Of a DNA stretch of 55,319 nt, positions 8,481 through 16,624 are shown one piece after another. The number at the start of each line of letters is the position of its first letter. The first letter of the stretch is position 1. The DNA lies in NCBI GenBank assembly GCA_022823945.1, contig JAJEBK010000010.1, positions 1 through 55,319 of the forward strand, written 5' to 3'. The position numbers and the translations under genes are program-made. The notes below the pieces were generated by a model. That model worked only from the letters and a program-made list of their open reading frames with translations. It ran no database searches and was not told the origin of the DNA. Source of the stretch: Anaerolineae bacterium (GTDB taxonomy: Bacteria; Chloroflexota; Anaerolineae; Aggregatilineales; Phototrophicaceae).

Positions 8481-9344
8481 ATGTACGACAACTACCCACA
8501 GCACCATGTGCCGCAGAACAACATCGTGCAGCGATTCTTCGCCCAGCCGGCTGGGGCGATCGTTCTGGAAATGGTGATGACATTGGTCATCACAGTGGCG
8601 GCTGGCAGCGCATTCGATTTGTTCGATCCCTTCGAGGGCGCATCGGCTGCTTCCGCCGATCAAGCTGCGCAAGTGACTGTGGCGCACGAGCCACTGCTTC
8701 CGCTTTGGGATGCCAGTCTGGCCTACTTATCCCAGCGGCGTTTCGTCGCGGCTGAAGCGGTCGCGGATGTGGCGGCGACCAGCGACCCGACCGAGCCGCT
8801 GAACTTCGCCCTGTTGGGCACGATCAATTTGCATAGCCGCGATTATGCCGATGCACAGAGCGACTTCACTGCCATGCTGGCTCTCTCGCCCGCCTCGTTT
8901 GACGGACACAATGCGCTGTGCTGGGCACAAGGCGAGTTGGGCGAATTTACTTCCGCCCTGCAGCATTGTGAAGCGGCGCTGCATCTGGCGGAATCGCCGC
9001 TGCAACGCGCCAGCGCATTGGAGAATCGCTGCTGGCTACAAGTCGAAATGGCTGCCTATGTTGCCGCGGCCAACGACTGCCTGGCTGTGCTGGAGTTGCT
9101 GGTGGACTGCCACAACGATATTTGCGCGCTGGCGCATTACAATCTGGGACGCATAGCTCTGGCACGCAGCGAGCCCGATGCCGCCCTGCAGCATTTCAAC
9201 CTGGCGGCGCATATTGGTTCCGCTTATGCCCAGATGTATTTGGATATCGCCCGCCTATACGCTACAATGGGCTATGAAGTTGCGGCGGAACGCAGCTTGA
9301 TGCGCTATCAGCAACTCACCGTCAGTGACTTGGCGGCAAAATGA
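8481..9344 (+). CDS. Membrane-anchored TPR protein, first of a paralogous pair
   Basis: A 287-residue protein with a short cytoplasmic head (MYDNYPQHHVPQNNIVQRFF), one transmembrane helix at about 30-47 (IVLEMVMTLVITVAAGSAF) and an extracytoplasmic helical domain with several TPR units from about 80 to 280. The start at 8481 instead of 8466 is supported by alignment of the head and membrane helix to the start of the next gene (MPKSYPQYDIPKRSIKDRVF), and a G-rich run precedes it. It probably scaffolds envelope proteins. Partner unknown. Confidence 0.8.
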   Translation: MYDNYPQHHVPQNNIVQRFFAQPAGAIVLEMVMTLVITVAAGSAFDLFDPFEGASAASADQAAQVTVAHEPLLPLWDASLAYLSQRRFVAAEAVADVAATSDPTEPLNFALLGTINLHSRDYADAQSDFTAMLALSPASFDGHNALCWAQGELGEFTSALQHCEAALHLAESPLQRASALENRCWLQVEMAAYVAAANDCLAVLELLVDCHNDICALAHYNLGRIALARSEPDAALQHFNLAAHIGSAYAQMYLDIARLYATMGYEVAAERSLMRYQQLTVSDLAAK

Positions 9345-9353
9345 GGCAATCGC

Positions 9354-9384
9354 TTGACTCTTGCGCCGTCGGATATGCTATACT
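9354..9384 (+). promoter_or_regulatory. Promoter for the second TPR gene
   Basis: TTGACT at 9354-9359 and TATACT at 9379-9384 with a 19 bp spacer, slightly long. It lies between the two paralogous TPR genes, so the second can be transcribed on its own. Leader to the ATG at 9446 would be about 55 bases. Confidence 0.5.
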
Positions 9385-9445
9385 CATCGTCAAGTTAGTA
9401 GGTTCAGTGAAGTAGAAAGCTGAAAGGCCGAGGGGGGAGATCCTT

Positions 9446-11167
9446 ATGCCGAAATCGTACCCGCAATATGATATCCCGAAGCGTTCAATCAAAGATCGCG
9501 TCTTTAGCCAGCGCCCAAGCGCTCTGATTATCGAGGGTTTGCTGGTGCTGGTTGCGGTCGTGGTCACCATCGGCTTTCTGACTCCGGCAGCGCCTGTTGT
9601 CGACAACAGCGACACGATTGCCGAGTTGGAAGCAGTCATCGCCGCGCAAGAAGCCGCATTGACAGAAGCCGCAGAAGCCGTGGCGCAAGCTGCGGAAGCG
9701 GCTGCCATCCCACGCGGTTTCCTCAGCGCATCCGCAGCCAAGGATATGGCTTGGTCCAGCTTGTCCAGCGAAGAATATCGCTCTGCCATCGCGCTCTATA
9801 CTGTGCTGATCGCCGAGGGCGAAGCCGACTTGCACACCATCTTCGCGCGCGGTTATGCCTACAGCATGATCGACGAGCACGCCAAAGCGGCGCAGGATTA
9901 TACGACCGTCCTGCAAGAACGCCCCGCCGATGTTGCCGCGCTCAACAACCGCTGCTGGGCATTCAGCGAGATCGGGCAATTCGACCGCGCCTTGGCCGAT
10001 TGCAACGACCTGATCGTGTTCTCTGAAGACGAGGCCTATCCATACTTGAACCGCGGCATCGTCTATGAGATGAAAGGCGAGATGGACGCGGCGCTCGCTG
10101 ATTATGTCGAGTATATGAAGCGCAACAAGAGTCGGGTCGTTCGCAACGATAACCTGGTCTGGGAGGGCAGCCTGGAAGTGCCCATGGAAAAAGGGCTGAT
10201 CTATGTCTTCCCCTTCAACGCCAGCGCCGGGCAGGATGTGGTCGTCAGCGCCACCAGCATTCAGCGCGATCTGGATGCCGATCCGCTGGTGCTGATCCTC
10301 GATCCGCAGGGCGAAGCGTTGATCGCCAATGATGACACGGGCGAATGGTGGGACAGCCTGGTTGAATTCCGCGCGCCGGTCAGCGGCGAATATGCTGTTG
10401 TCATGACGCACGCCGGCGGCAGCACCGAGGGCATGATTGAAGTGGCTTTTGATATCGCCGGGCAGTTCACCATGGGCAACGATGGCGCGCGCTTCAAGAG
10501 CGATGCCTACCGCGCCTTGATGTCGGGCGACTACAGCGCCGCGCTGGAGAACTTCCGCCGCGCCCTGAGCATCAACCACCAGGATGCCGAAGCCATGAAC
10601 TGGCTGGGCGTCACCTACCGCTACATGGGCGACTACGAAGCCTCGGTAACGCACATCAGTATGGCCATGCGCCTGGACGAGAGCTATTCGCTGCCCTATT
10701 TGTCGCGCGGCATCACTTTCGAGGCGATGGGCGATTCGGCAGCCAGCGCCGCCGATTACTTCCAGTACGCCATGCGCAACCGCAGCCGCACGCTCTTCCA
10801 CGCCGAGCTCGAGGGCGACAGCAACTTCCAGTTGCCCATGCGCGATGGCTGGGTCTACAGCATCCCCTTTGACGGGAAGCGCGGGCAAGAACTGGATATC
10901 AGCGTCGCGACCAGCGAGCCTGGCTTCGTCGATCCACTGATTATTTTGATCGGCCCAGATGGCAAGCCGCTGGTTGGCGATGATGATATCTCCATCAGTG
11001 AATACGACTCGACCATCAGCGATTATCATCTGCCGAAGAGTGGGCAGTACACGCTGGTCGTCAGCCACGCAGAGGGCGGATCCAATGGCATGCTCAATAT
11101 CGATGTCGCGGTTACCCAGCCGGCTGCCATGTCAATCCCGCACTATTCGGGTTGCAGCGGACAATAA
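9446..11167 (+). CDS. Membrane-anchored TPR protein with two PPC-like domains
   Basis: A 573-residue paralogue of the preceding gene, sharing its YPQ-x-x-x-P head and membrane helix (about 30-50). An Ala/Glu-rich coiled stretch (about 58-90) leads to an internal duplication. Each half has TPR units followed by a pre-peptidase C-terminal (PPC)-like beta domain: about 233-340 (DPLVLILDPQGEALIANDDTG) and about 455-560 (DPLIILIGPDGKPLVGDDD). PPC domains are extracytoplasmic and often sit beside proteases or adhesins. GGGGGGAGAT precedes the ATG. No catalytic domain is present, so a scaffold or inhibitor role is a guess. Confidence 0.82.
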   Translation: MPKSYPQYDIPKRSIKDRVFSQRPSALIIEGLLVLVAVVVTIGFLTPAAPVVDNSDTIAELEAVIAAQEAALTEAAEAVAQAAEAAAIPRGFLSASAAKDMAWSSLSSEEYRSAIALYTVLIAEGEADLHTIFARGYAYSMIDEHAKAAQDYTTVLQERPADVAALNNRCWAFSEIGQFDRALADCNDLIVFSEDEAYPYLNRGIVYEMKGEMDAALADYVEYMKRNKSRVVRNDNLVWEGSLEVPMEKGLIYVFPFNASAGQDVVVSATSIQRDLDADPLVLILDPQGEALIANDDTGEWWDSLVEFRAPVSGEYAVVMTHAGGSTEGMIEVAFDIAGQFTMGNDGARFKSDAYRALMSGDYSAALENFRRALSINHQDAEAMNWLGVTYRYMGDYEASVTHISMAMRLDESYSLPYLSRGITFEAMGDSAASAADYFQYAMRNRSRTLFHAELEGDSNFQLPMRDGWVYSIPFDGKRGQELDISVATSEPGFVDPLIILIGPDGKPLVGDDDISISEYDSTISDYHLPKSGQYTLVVSHAEGGSNGMLNIDVAVTQPAAMSIPHYSGCSGQ

Positions 11168-11190
11168 GCTGCAGCGCCACAGCATTCCCA

Positions 11191-11221
11191 AGGGCGGGTC
11201 CGAAATGGCTCGCCCTTTTTT
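11191..11221 (+). terminator. Rho-independent terminator after the TPR genes
   Basis: AGGGCGGG (11191-11198) pairs with GCTCGCCCT-like sequence ending at 11216 around a loop of about ten bases, with one or two G-T pairs. A run of T follows (11216-11221). It ends the TPR transcript before the convergent aldo/keto reductase. Confidence 0.8.
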
Positions 11222-11240
11222 GTTGCCTGGTGGCGGGGGA

Positions 11241-12176
11241 TTATTGTCCAGTTACCGAATGCACTCGGCGAAAGATGCGCTGCAGGCGTGCGGTGTCCTC
11301 GGCTGGCAAAGGACCACGCGCGAAAGTCCTCAGGTTCGCTTCCAGGTGGCGCGGATTGCCTGTGCCTGACAAGATGACATGCGTGCCCGGCTCGTCGCGA
11401 CAAAACCGATAGGCTGCATCGGGAATGGTCGTGGCACCGTTTTCTGTCAAGAATGCCAGGGGATTGTCCGGGTCGATTTCGCCCGCATCAAGCTCGCCAC
11501 TGTCAACAAGCTGCCGCAAGGTTTCGCGCAGGCGGGCTGGTTTGCTCAGCGCCAGGCGAATGGCGAACATGATCAGCACGCCGATGTTGCTCTCTATGGC
11601 TGGTTGCAAGACGGTTTGGCGCGCATTTTGATTCAAGAGATTGAAGCCGACCATGATCACATCCCAGACACCATCAGCCAGGGCGCGCTGCAGCATGGTA
11701 TGTTGCAGGTCGGCATTCCAATGCTCGGTTACGCCGATGAAGCGAATCTTGCCTTCGCGCTGCAAGTTTTGCATGGCTGGCACAATTTCGTTTAGGTAAT
11801 AGTCATATTCCTGGTTGCGCAATCCATGCAGATGATACACATCAATGCAGTCGGTGCGCAGGCGGCGCAAGCTCTCGTGCAAACCAGCGCGCAGTTGACT
11901 GGGCGTGATCAATTCTTTGCCGATGCGCTTCTTGCTGGAGATGACCAACTGGCTGCGGTCGCGCTGGGCAATTGCCGCGCCGACTAGTTCTTCGGTTCCA
12001 TACGCTTCCGCCGTGTCGATGAAGTTGACGCCGCCATCCAGGGCGCGCAGCAGCAGAGCGACCGACTCTTGCCGGGTCAGGTTATCATCGCGCGCTCCCA
12101 GTCGGCTGGGTCCGCCAGCGCCAACGCCCATCACGGATACGCGCAAACCCGTGCGGCCCAAGATGCGAGTTTCCAT
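11241..12176 (-). CDS. Aldo/keto reductase
   Basis: A 311-residue NAD(P)H-dependent oxidoreductase of the AKR superfamily. It begins METRILGRTGLRVSVMGVG. The catalytic tetrad is visible: Asp and Tyr in FIDTAEAYGTEE, Lys in LVISSKKRIG, and His in DVYHLHGLRN. The cofactor-binding C-terminal part is present but shortened relative to 320-330 residue relatives. The open frame extends 54 codons upstream into the divergent promoter region; the ATG at 12176 matches the family start. The substrate cannot be inferred. Confidence 0.9.
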   Translation of the reverse strand: METRILGRTGLRVSVMGVGAGGPSRLGARDDNLTRQESVALLLRALDGGVNFIDTAEAYGTEELVGAAIAQRDRSQLVISSKKRIGKELITPSQLRAGLHESLRRLRTDCIDVYHLHGLRNQEYDYYLNEIVPAMQNLQREGKIRFIGVTEHWNADLQHTMLQRALADGVWDVIMVGFNLLNQNARQTVLQPAIESNIGVLIMFAIRLALSKPARLRETLRQLVDSGELDAGEIDPDNPLAFLTENGATTIPDAAYRFCRDEPGTHVILSGTGNPRHLEANLRTFARGPLPAEDTARLQRIFRRVHSVTGQ

Positions 12177-12330
12177 TATCAGTCCCGTGGCCAAACTTGC
12201 CTTGTGTGCGTGTAATTGTACGCCAGCGGCGCAGCTATGTTTAGGGCTGGCCCCTGTGCCATGGGCAGCCGCCAGCAGAATCTGGCGCGTTGTCTGGTAT
12301 ACTGCCCCTAAGAGAGAAGGGAAGTTGGCA

Positions 12331-13203
12331 ATGCGCATCCATACATTTTCAATCGTTGCCTACAGCGAGTCCGAAGCATCTTGGGGCGTTGCGGTTGCCA
12401 GCAAGTTCCCGGCTGTCGGCGCGGTGGTGCCTTGGACGCGGGCGGATGCTGGCGCAGTGGCAACCCAATCGTATGCCAAGATGGGCTTTGGGCCCGATGG
12501 CTTGGCGCTGATGCAGGGCGGCGCGACAGCTGGCGAGGCTCTGCAGCAACTGCTGGACGCGGACGAAATGCGCGCGAGCCGGCAGGTGGCGCTGGTGGAT
12601 GCGCAAGGGCGTGTGGCGGCGCACACCGGCGCGGATTGTCACAATTGGGCGGGCCACAGGCTGGGCGATGGCTTCAGTGTGCAAGGCAACCTGCTGGCGG
12701 GCGCAGCGGTCATCGATGCCATGGCCACGGCTTTCATGCGCTCCGAAGGCGAATTGGCAGATCGCTTGGTGACTGCGCTGCGAGCTGGCGAATATGCCGG
12801 TGGCGACAGGCGCGGCAAACAATCGGCGGCGGTGCAGGTGGCGCGCCCCAATGGCGGCTATGGCGAAGACACCGACCGTTACCTCGACCTGCGCGTTGAC
12901 GACCATGCCGAGCCGGTCGCTCGCCTTGGCGAGTTGGTGCAGATGCATCACCTGTACTTCCAGCCGCCCAAGCCCGAAGACGCCGTGCGCATTGATGGCG
13001 ATATCGCGCGCGAACTTCAAGCGATGATGATCGGGCAAGGGTATATGACGGGCGAGATAAATGGTGTTTGGGACGAAGTCTGCCAGCAAGTCTTCGCCAT
13101 GCTCATCGGCAATGAAAACCTGGAAATGCGCTGGTCGCTGAAAAAAAATCGCAGCACGATCGACCGCGTGGCGCTGGATTACCTGCGCGAGCGCTTTGGC
13201 TGA
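12331..13203 (+). CDS. DUF1028 family protein (Ntn-hydrolase-like)
   Basis: A 290-residue protein starting MRIHTFSIVAYSE. It matches DUF1028: WGVAVASKFPAVGAVVPW, GAVATQSYAKMGFGPDGL, RQVALVDAQGRVAAHTG and a GGDRRGKQSAAVQVAR core. The last 70 residues (IDGDIARELQAMMIGQGYMTGEI and onward) look like the peptidoglycan-binding-like domain that often follows DUF1028. Proteasome-like Ntn folding has been proposed for the family, but its reaction is not established. A TATACT box lies at 12298-12303 and AGAAGGGAAG precedes the ATG. The downstream glycosyltransferase overlaps it by eight bases. Confidence 0.9.
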   Translation: MRIHTFSIVAYSESEASWGVAVASKFPAVGAVVPWTRADAGAVATQSYAKMGFGPDGLALMQGGATAGEALQQLLDADEMRASRQVALVDAQGRVAAHTGADCHNWAGHRLGDGFSVQGNLLAGAAVIDAMATAFMRSEGELADRLVTALRAGEYAGGDRRGKQSAAVQVARPNGGYGEDTDRYLDLRVDDHAEPVARLGELVQMHHLYFQPPKPEDAVRIDGDIARELQAMMIGQGYMTGEINGVWDEVCQQVFAMLIGNENLEMRWSLKKNRSTIDRVALDYLRERFG

Positions 13204-14641
13204 GCGTCTCGCCGGGCTGTCTGCGGGCGCGCTGGTCTTGCTCTTCGCCTGCCTGTTGCATTTTCCTGCCCTCGCCTTGGATCAACGTCTTCTGCCCGAT
13301 GAAGCGTTCTTTATGACCTTTGCTCGGCGAGCCGCTGTCCAGGGAGAGTGGCTGCTGCCGGGCGCGCTGGACAAACCGCCGCTGTCGATCTACCTGAGCG
13401 CCATCAGCATGTCGTTCGCCGGCAATACCCGCGACGCAGACGGCGTGCTGCACCTGGACGCGCATATCGGTGAATTCGCCGGCAAACTGCCCAACGGCCT
13501 GGGCGCTGTATTGGCTGTGGCGCTGATGATGCGCTTGTGCGCTCAAGTGGGTGGCGGAGATCGGGGCGCGTTGCTGGCGGGGTTGCTGGCGGCTTGCTCG
13601 CCCTACCTGCTGATGTATGGCGCGAGCGCGTTTACCGATATGAGCTTGCTCTGTTTTGCGTTGGCTGCCCTCAGTTGTGGACTGGCACGGCGCTGGGCTT
13701 GGGCGGGGACATTGTTGGGCTTGGCATTTTGGTGCAAGCCACAAGCATTTTTCGTGCTGCCGCTTTTGCTGATGCTGCCAAGGCTTCAGCGCGCTCCTCG
13801 TCCAGCCTGGCTGCGCCTGCTGCTGACCATGCTGCTGGTCTGTGGCTCGCTGCTGCTGTGGGATGCTGCCCGTCCAGAAACGAGCATCTTCCAGCTGGCG
13901 GCGGCTAACAATTTGACTGCGGAACTCTTTGCCCACCCGGCAATCTGGTGGTCGCGGCTGTTGGCCTGGCTGGCCGCGGCTGGCTGGCTGCTGGGACCGC
14001 CGTTGATTTCTGGGAGTTTGATCGCAGTTGTGGCAACCAACTGGCGTAACGAGCCAAACCGTCGCTTGGTCCTGGCGCTGTTTGCGATTGTCGCTGCTAC
14101 TATCGCTGGCCACACCATCTTGAATCTCAACTTGTATGCGCGTTATCTGCTGCTGATTATGCCGCCACTGGTCTTGATGGTGGCCTGTTCAGCTGCCGGC
14201 AGGTGCCGCTTGCGCATCCTGATCGCCATATTGGCCGCTTTGGGCGCGTTGTGGACGCTACAGCAAGGTAACAACCCGCTCGAAGAGCCGCGCAGTCAGC
14301 ATGCTGGTATTGATGCGCTGGCGGAATACCTCAATCGCAAGCCGGTCGCCACAGTTGTTTATGATCCCTGGTTGGGCTGGCAGTTGGGTTATTATCTGGG
14401 CGTGTGGCACGACAAGCGACGCGTACATCACCCTACGGCACAGGCTTTGGCGGCGCATGCGGCTGCGCTGGGCGAGCGCGGTTTTCGCTATTTTGTCGCC
14501 CCTGTCGAGAAGCCATACGAAACATGGCTGGCTGCATTGCAAGCGCTGGGTTTCGCTGTCGAGCTGGACTTCCAAAGCGAGAGATACCTGGCATGGCGGC
14601 TGACCCCCCTCGGTCCCTCCGACGAGTCAGGGGCAGGTTGA
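13196..14641 (+). CDS. GT39/ArnT-like glycosyltransferase with repeat-encoded C-terminus
   Basis: A 481-residue multi-pass membrane protein. The family's first extracytoplasmic loop is clear: LLPDEAFFMTFARRAAVQG with the catalytic Asp-Glu, then LDKPPLSIYLSA. Such enzymes transfer a sugar from a polyprenol phosphate. The TTG start overlaps the DUF1028 stop; it is chosen because the first membrane helix (about 8-26) begins right after it and no ATG or GTG precedes that helix. The last dozen residues (PLGPSDESGAG) are encoded by a C/G-rich dispersed repeat, so the native end has probably been replaced. Confidence 0.8.
   Translation: MAERLAGLSAGALVLLFACLLHFPALALDQRLLPDEAFFMTFARRAAVQGEWLLPGALDKPPLSIYLSAISMSFAGNTRDADGVLHLDAHIGEFAGKLPNGLGAVLAVALMMRLCAQVGGGDRGALLAGLLAACSPYLLMYGASAFTDMSLLCFALAALSCGLARRWAWAGTLLGLAFWCKPQAFFVLPLLLMLPRLQRAPRPAWLRLLLTMLLVCGSLLLWDAARPETSIFQLAAANNLTAELFAHPAIWWSRLLAWLAAAGWLLGPPLISGSLIAVVATNWRNEPNRRLVLALFAIVAATIAGHTILNLNLYARYLLLIMPPLVLMVACSAAGRCRLRILIAILAALGALWTLQQGNNPLEEPRSQHAGIDALAEYLNRKPVATVVYDPWLGWQLGYYLGVWHDKRRVHHPTAQALAAHAAALGERGFRYFVAPVEKPYETWLAALQALGFAVELDFQSERYLAWRLTPLGPSDESGAG
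14604..14637. repeat. C/G-rich dispersed repeat unit at the end of a glycosyltransferase gene
   Basis: This segment is the reverse complement of 274-307 with about four mismatches, and shares GACGAGTCAGGG with 161-172 in direct orientation. It supplies the final codons and nearly the stop codon of the overlapping glycosyltransferase. The 290 bases that follow, to 14930, hold no convincing gene: they are a G-rich stretch with short meaningless frames, then the NfeD promoter at 14856-14885. Confidence 0.7.
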
Positions 14642-14855
14642 CATCCCTCGGCTTCTACTACATCTTCGCGTAAGGGCGAGGCGGTGACTCACCCGCTTGC
14701 CTTTTGGTCTCCGCAACACCTTCGTGCAGACACAGGCGGTGGGGGTGGGGTTGAAAAACCTGCTTTCCCACAAAACTCCGCAAAACATTGGGGGGTTGCC
14801 GCGCTTGACCCTCTGTTACTATGGGAAAGAGGTGCGTTGCCCATTATCGCGCGAG

Positions 14856-14885
14856 TTGCCAGCGTTTGAATTGCGGGCATATAAT
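14856..14885 (+). promoter_or_regulatory. Promoter of the NfeD-slipin operon
   Basis: TTGCCA at 14856-14861, an 18 bp spacer, and a perfect TATAAT at 14880-14885. The predicted start near 14892 leaves a leader of about 40 bases before the NfeD ATG at 14931. Confidence 0.65.
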
Positions 14886-14930
14886 GAAGGTGATGATAGA
14901 AGAGCGCTTGAAGAGGGCTGGGATGGCTGC

Positions 14931-15533
14931 ATGGACATGCTGAGCGACGCCAACTTTGTGTACTTCCTGCTGATGGCTGGCATGTGGGTGAGCGCGACCG
15001 GCACCTATATCCCTGGCACCGGGATAGCCGAGATTGTCGGCATCGCCTTGATCATCGGCTCGCTCTATTTGATGAGCCTGTTGGCGGCGAATTGGCTGGC
15101 TGTGTTGGCGCTGGTAGCTGGCGCATCGCTCTTCTTTTTGCTGCCCTTGCTAAAATCGGAGTGGGAGTCCTTTGCCATCGCTGGCTTGGCGCTCCAGGCG
15201 CTCGCCAGCTTCTTCTTGTTCAGCGAAGCCAGCGTATCGCCCCTGTTCATTGCAGTCGGAGTCATTCTGGCATTTGCCTATCACCGGGGCATCTTGCACT
15301 CGATCTTGCAGCAGCAGCGCGAGTTGTCGTCGACGCAGAAGGACGAATTCCTGGTTGGCGCTCGTGGACGGGTGATGGCCGCCATAGAAGAGCGCGGCAC
15401 AGTGCAAGTCAAGGGCGAGCTTTGGACAGCGCGCAGCCGCAGCCGACTCGAATCTGGCACAGAAATCGTCGTTACCCAGCAAGAGGGTTTGGAGCTGCAT
15501 GTAGAAAAAGCCAAACGTCAGGCTGCCGACTAG
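14931..15533 (+). CDS. NfeD-like membrane protein
   Basis: A 200-residue protein with four or so transmembrane helices in the first 130 residues, then a C-terminal OB-fold domain (EFLVGARGRVMAAIEERGTVQVKGELWTAR, from about 145) typical of NfeD. NfeD proteins act with SPFH/slipin partners in membrane microdomain or quality-control complexes; the slipin gene follows directly. The frame is open for 78 codons upstream, but those contain repeat and promoter sequence, so the ATG at 14931 is preferred. Confidence 0.83.
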   Translation: MDMLSDANFVYFLLMAGMWVSATGTYIPGTGIAEIVGIALIIGSLYLMSLLAANWLAVLALVAGASLFFLLPLLKSEWESFAIAGLALQALASFFLFSEASVSPLFIAVGVILAFAYHRGILHSILQQQRELSSTQKDEFLVGARGRVMAAIEERGTVQVKGELWTARSRSRLESGTEIVVTQQEGLELHVEKAKRQAAD

Positions 15534-15589
15534 GTCTGCCAACACCTGTCACCCATTTTGGATAACAATACGAGACAGAGGAGACAGCA

Positions 15590-16582
15590 ATGAATGAATT
15601 TGAACAAGCGATAGGCACGGGCGCACAGGGCGTGCTGCTGGTTGTCGTGGTGCTGGGCATCATCTGGCTGCTGCGCACATCGATCCGCGCGATTAAAGAA
15701 TATGACAGGCTGGTGATCTTCTTCATTGGGCGCTTTCGCACGGTGCGCGGTCCTGGCTTGACCTTCGTGCTGCCCTTTGTCGAGTCGGTCATACGCGTCG
15801 ATATGCGCGAGACGATCATCGACATCCCTTCGCAGACGGCCATCACCAAAGACAACGCCTCAATCGGCATCGACTTCCTGGTCTATTATCGTATAACCGA
15901 TCCAGAATTATCGGTGACCAAAGTCGAGGATGTCGTCGAGGCGACTGGGAAAATCGCCACGACCACCTTGCGCGCGGTCATCGGCGATATCGTGCTGGAT
16001 GATGTGCTTTCCCGCCGCGACCAGATCAATGATGTGCTGCGCGTCAAACTGGATGAAACCACCGAGCGCTGGGGCATGAAGATCACGACGGTCGAAATCC
16101 GCGAGATTGAGCCGCCGCGGGCTATCCTGGAAGCCATGAACCGCCAAATGAGCGCCGAACGCGACCGCCGCGCCGAAGTTACGCTCGCAGAAGGCGAACG
16201 CGAAGCCGCCATCGCCCGCGCCGAAGGCAGCAAGCAGTCCGCCATCCTGGAAGCCGAGGGGCAGAAGCAATCACAAATCTTGCGTGCCGAAGGCGAACGC
16301 GAAGCCCAGGAGTTGCGCGCGCAGGGTTATGCCAATGCCTTGCATGCCATCTATCAGGAAGCTCGTGGCATAGACAACAACACCATGGCTTTGCAGTACA
16401 TGGACATGCTGCAAAAGGTGGGCAGCAGCCCGTCGACCAAATTCGTGATGCCCATGGAACTGACGGGAATCGCGCAGAACATCGCCGGCTCGATCAATGG
16501 CAATGGCGCAAGCCAAGCGCATGGCAGCAATGGCAAACACCAGGAACAACCGATGCCTCTGGGCGAAGTAGCCATCGAATAA
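15590..16582 (+). CDS. Slipin / SPFH (stomatin-prohibitin) family protein
   Basis: A 330-residue SPFH protein. One N-terminal membrane helix (about 14-27) is followed by the band-7 domain with the hallmark EYDRLVIFFIGRFRTVRGPG and ITTVEIREIEPPRAI. A long Ala/Glu-rich helix with repeated AEGxxxxAI/Q units (about 195-255) mediates oligomerisation. The tail is Gly/Asn/Ser-rich and disordered. GAGGAGACAG before the ATG is a strong ribosome site. The NfeD-slipin pairing is a well known conserved operon; the complex probably organises the membrane and modulates proteolysis. Confidence 0.93.
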   Translation: MNEFEQAIGTGAQGVLLVVVVLGIIWLLRTSIRAIKEYDRLVIFFIGRFRTVRGPGLTFVLPFVESVIRVDMRETIIDIPSQTAITKDNASIGIDFLVYYRITDPELSVTKVEDVVEATGKIATTTLRAVIGDIVLDDVLSRRDQINDVLRVKLDETTERWGMKITTVEIREIEPPRAILEAMNRQMSAERDRRAEVTLAEGEREAAIARAEGSKQSAILEAEGQKQSQILRAEGEREAQELRAQGYANALHAIYQEARGIDNNTMALQYMDMLQKVGSSPSTKFVMPMELTGIAQNIAGSINGNGASQAHGSNGKHQEQPMPLGEVAIE

Positions 16583-16595
16583 GCGGAGAGCTTGA

Positions 16596-16624
16596 GGGCG
16601 ATCAAAACGCGGTCGCCCTTTTTT
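16596..16624. terminator. Bidirectional terminator between slipin and kinase-like genes
   Basis: GGGCGA (16596-16601) pairs with TCGCCC (16613-16618) around an 11-base loop, followed by six T (16619-16624). It ends the slipin transcript, and the T run contains the end of the convergent kinase-like gene. Confidence 0.82.

Noticed and set aside
9485..11068. Open frame of 527 codons on the minus strand opposite the TPR/PPC gene
   Set aside because: It mirrors the TPR gene codon pattern. No motif or start context supports it.
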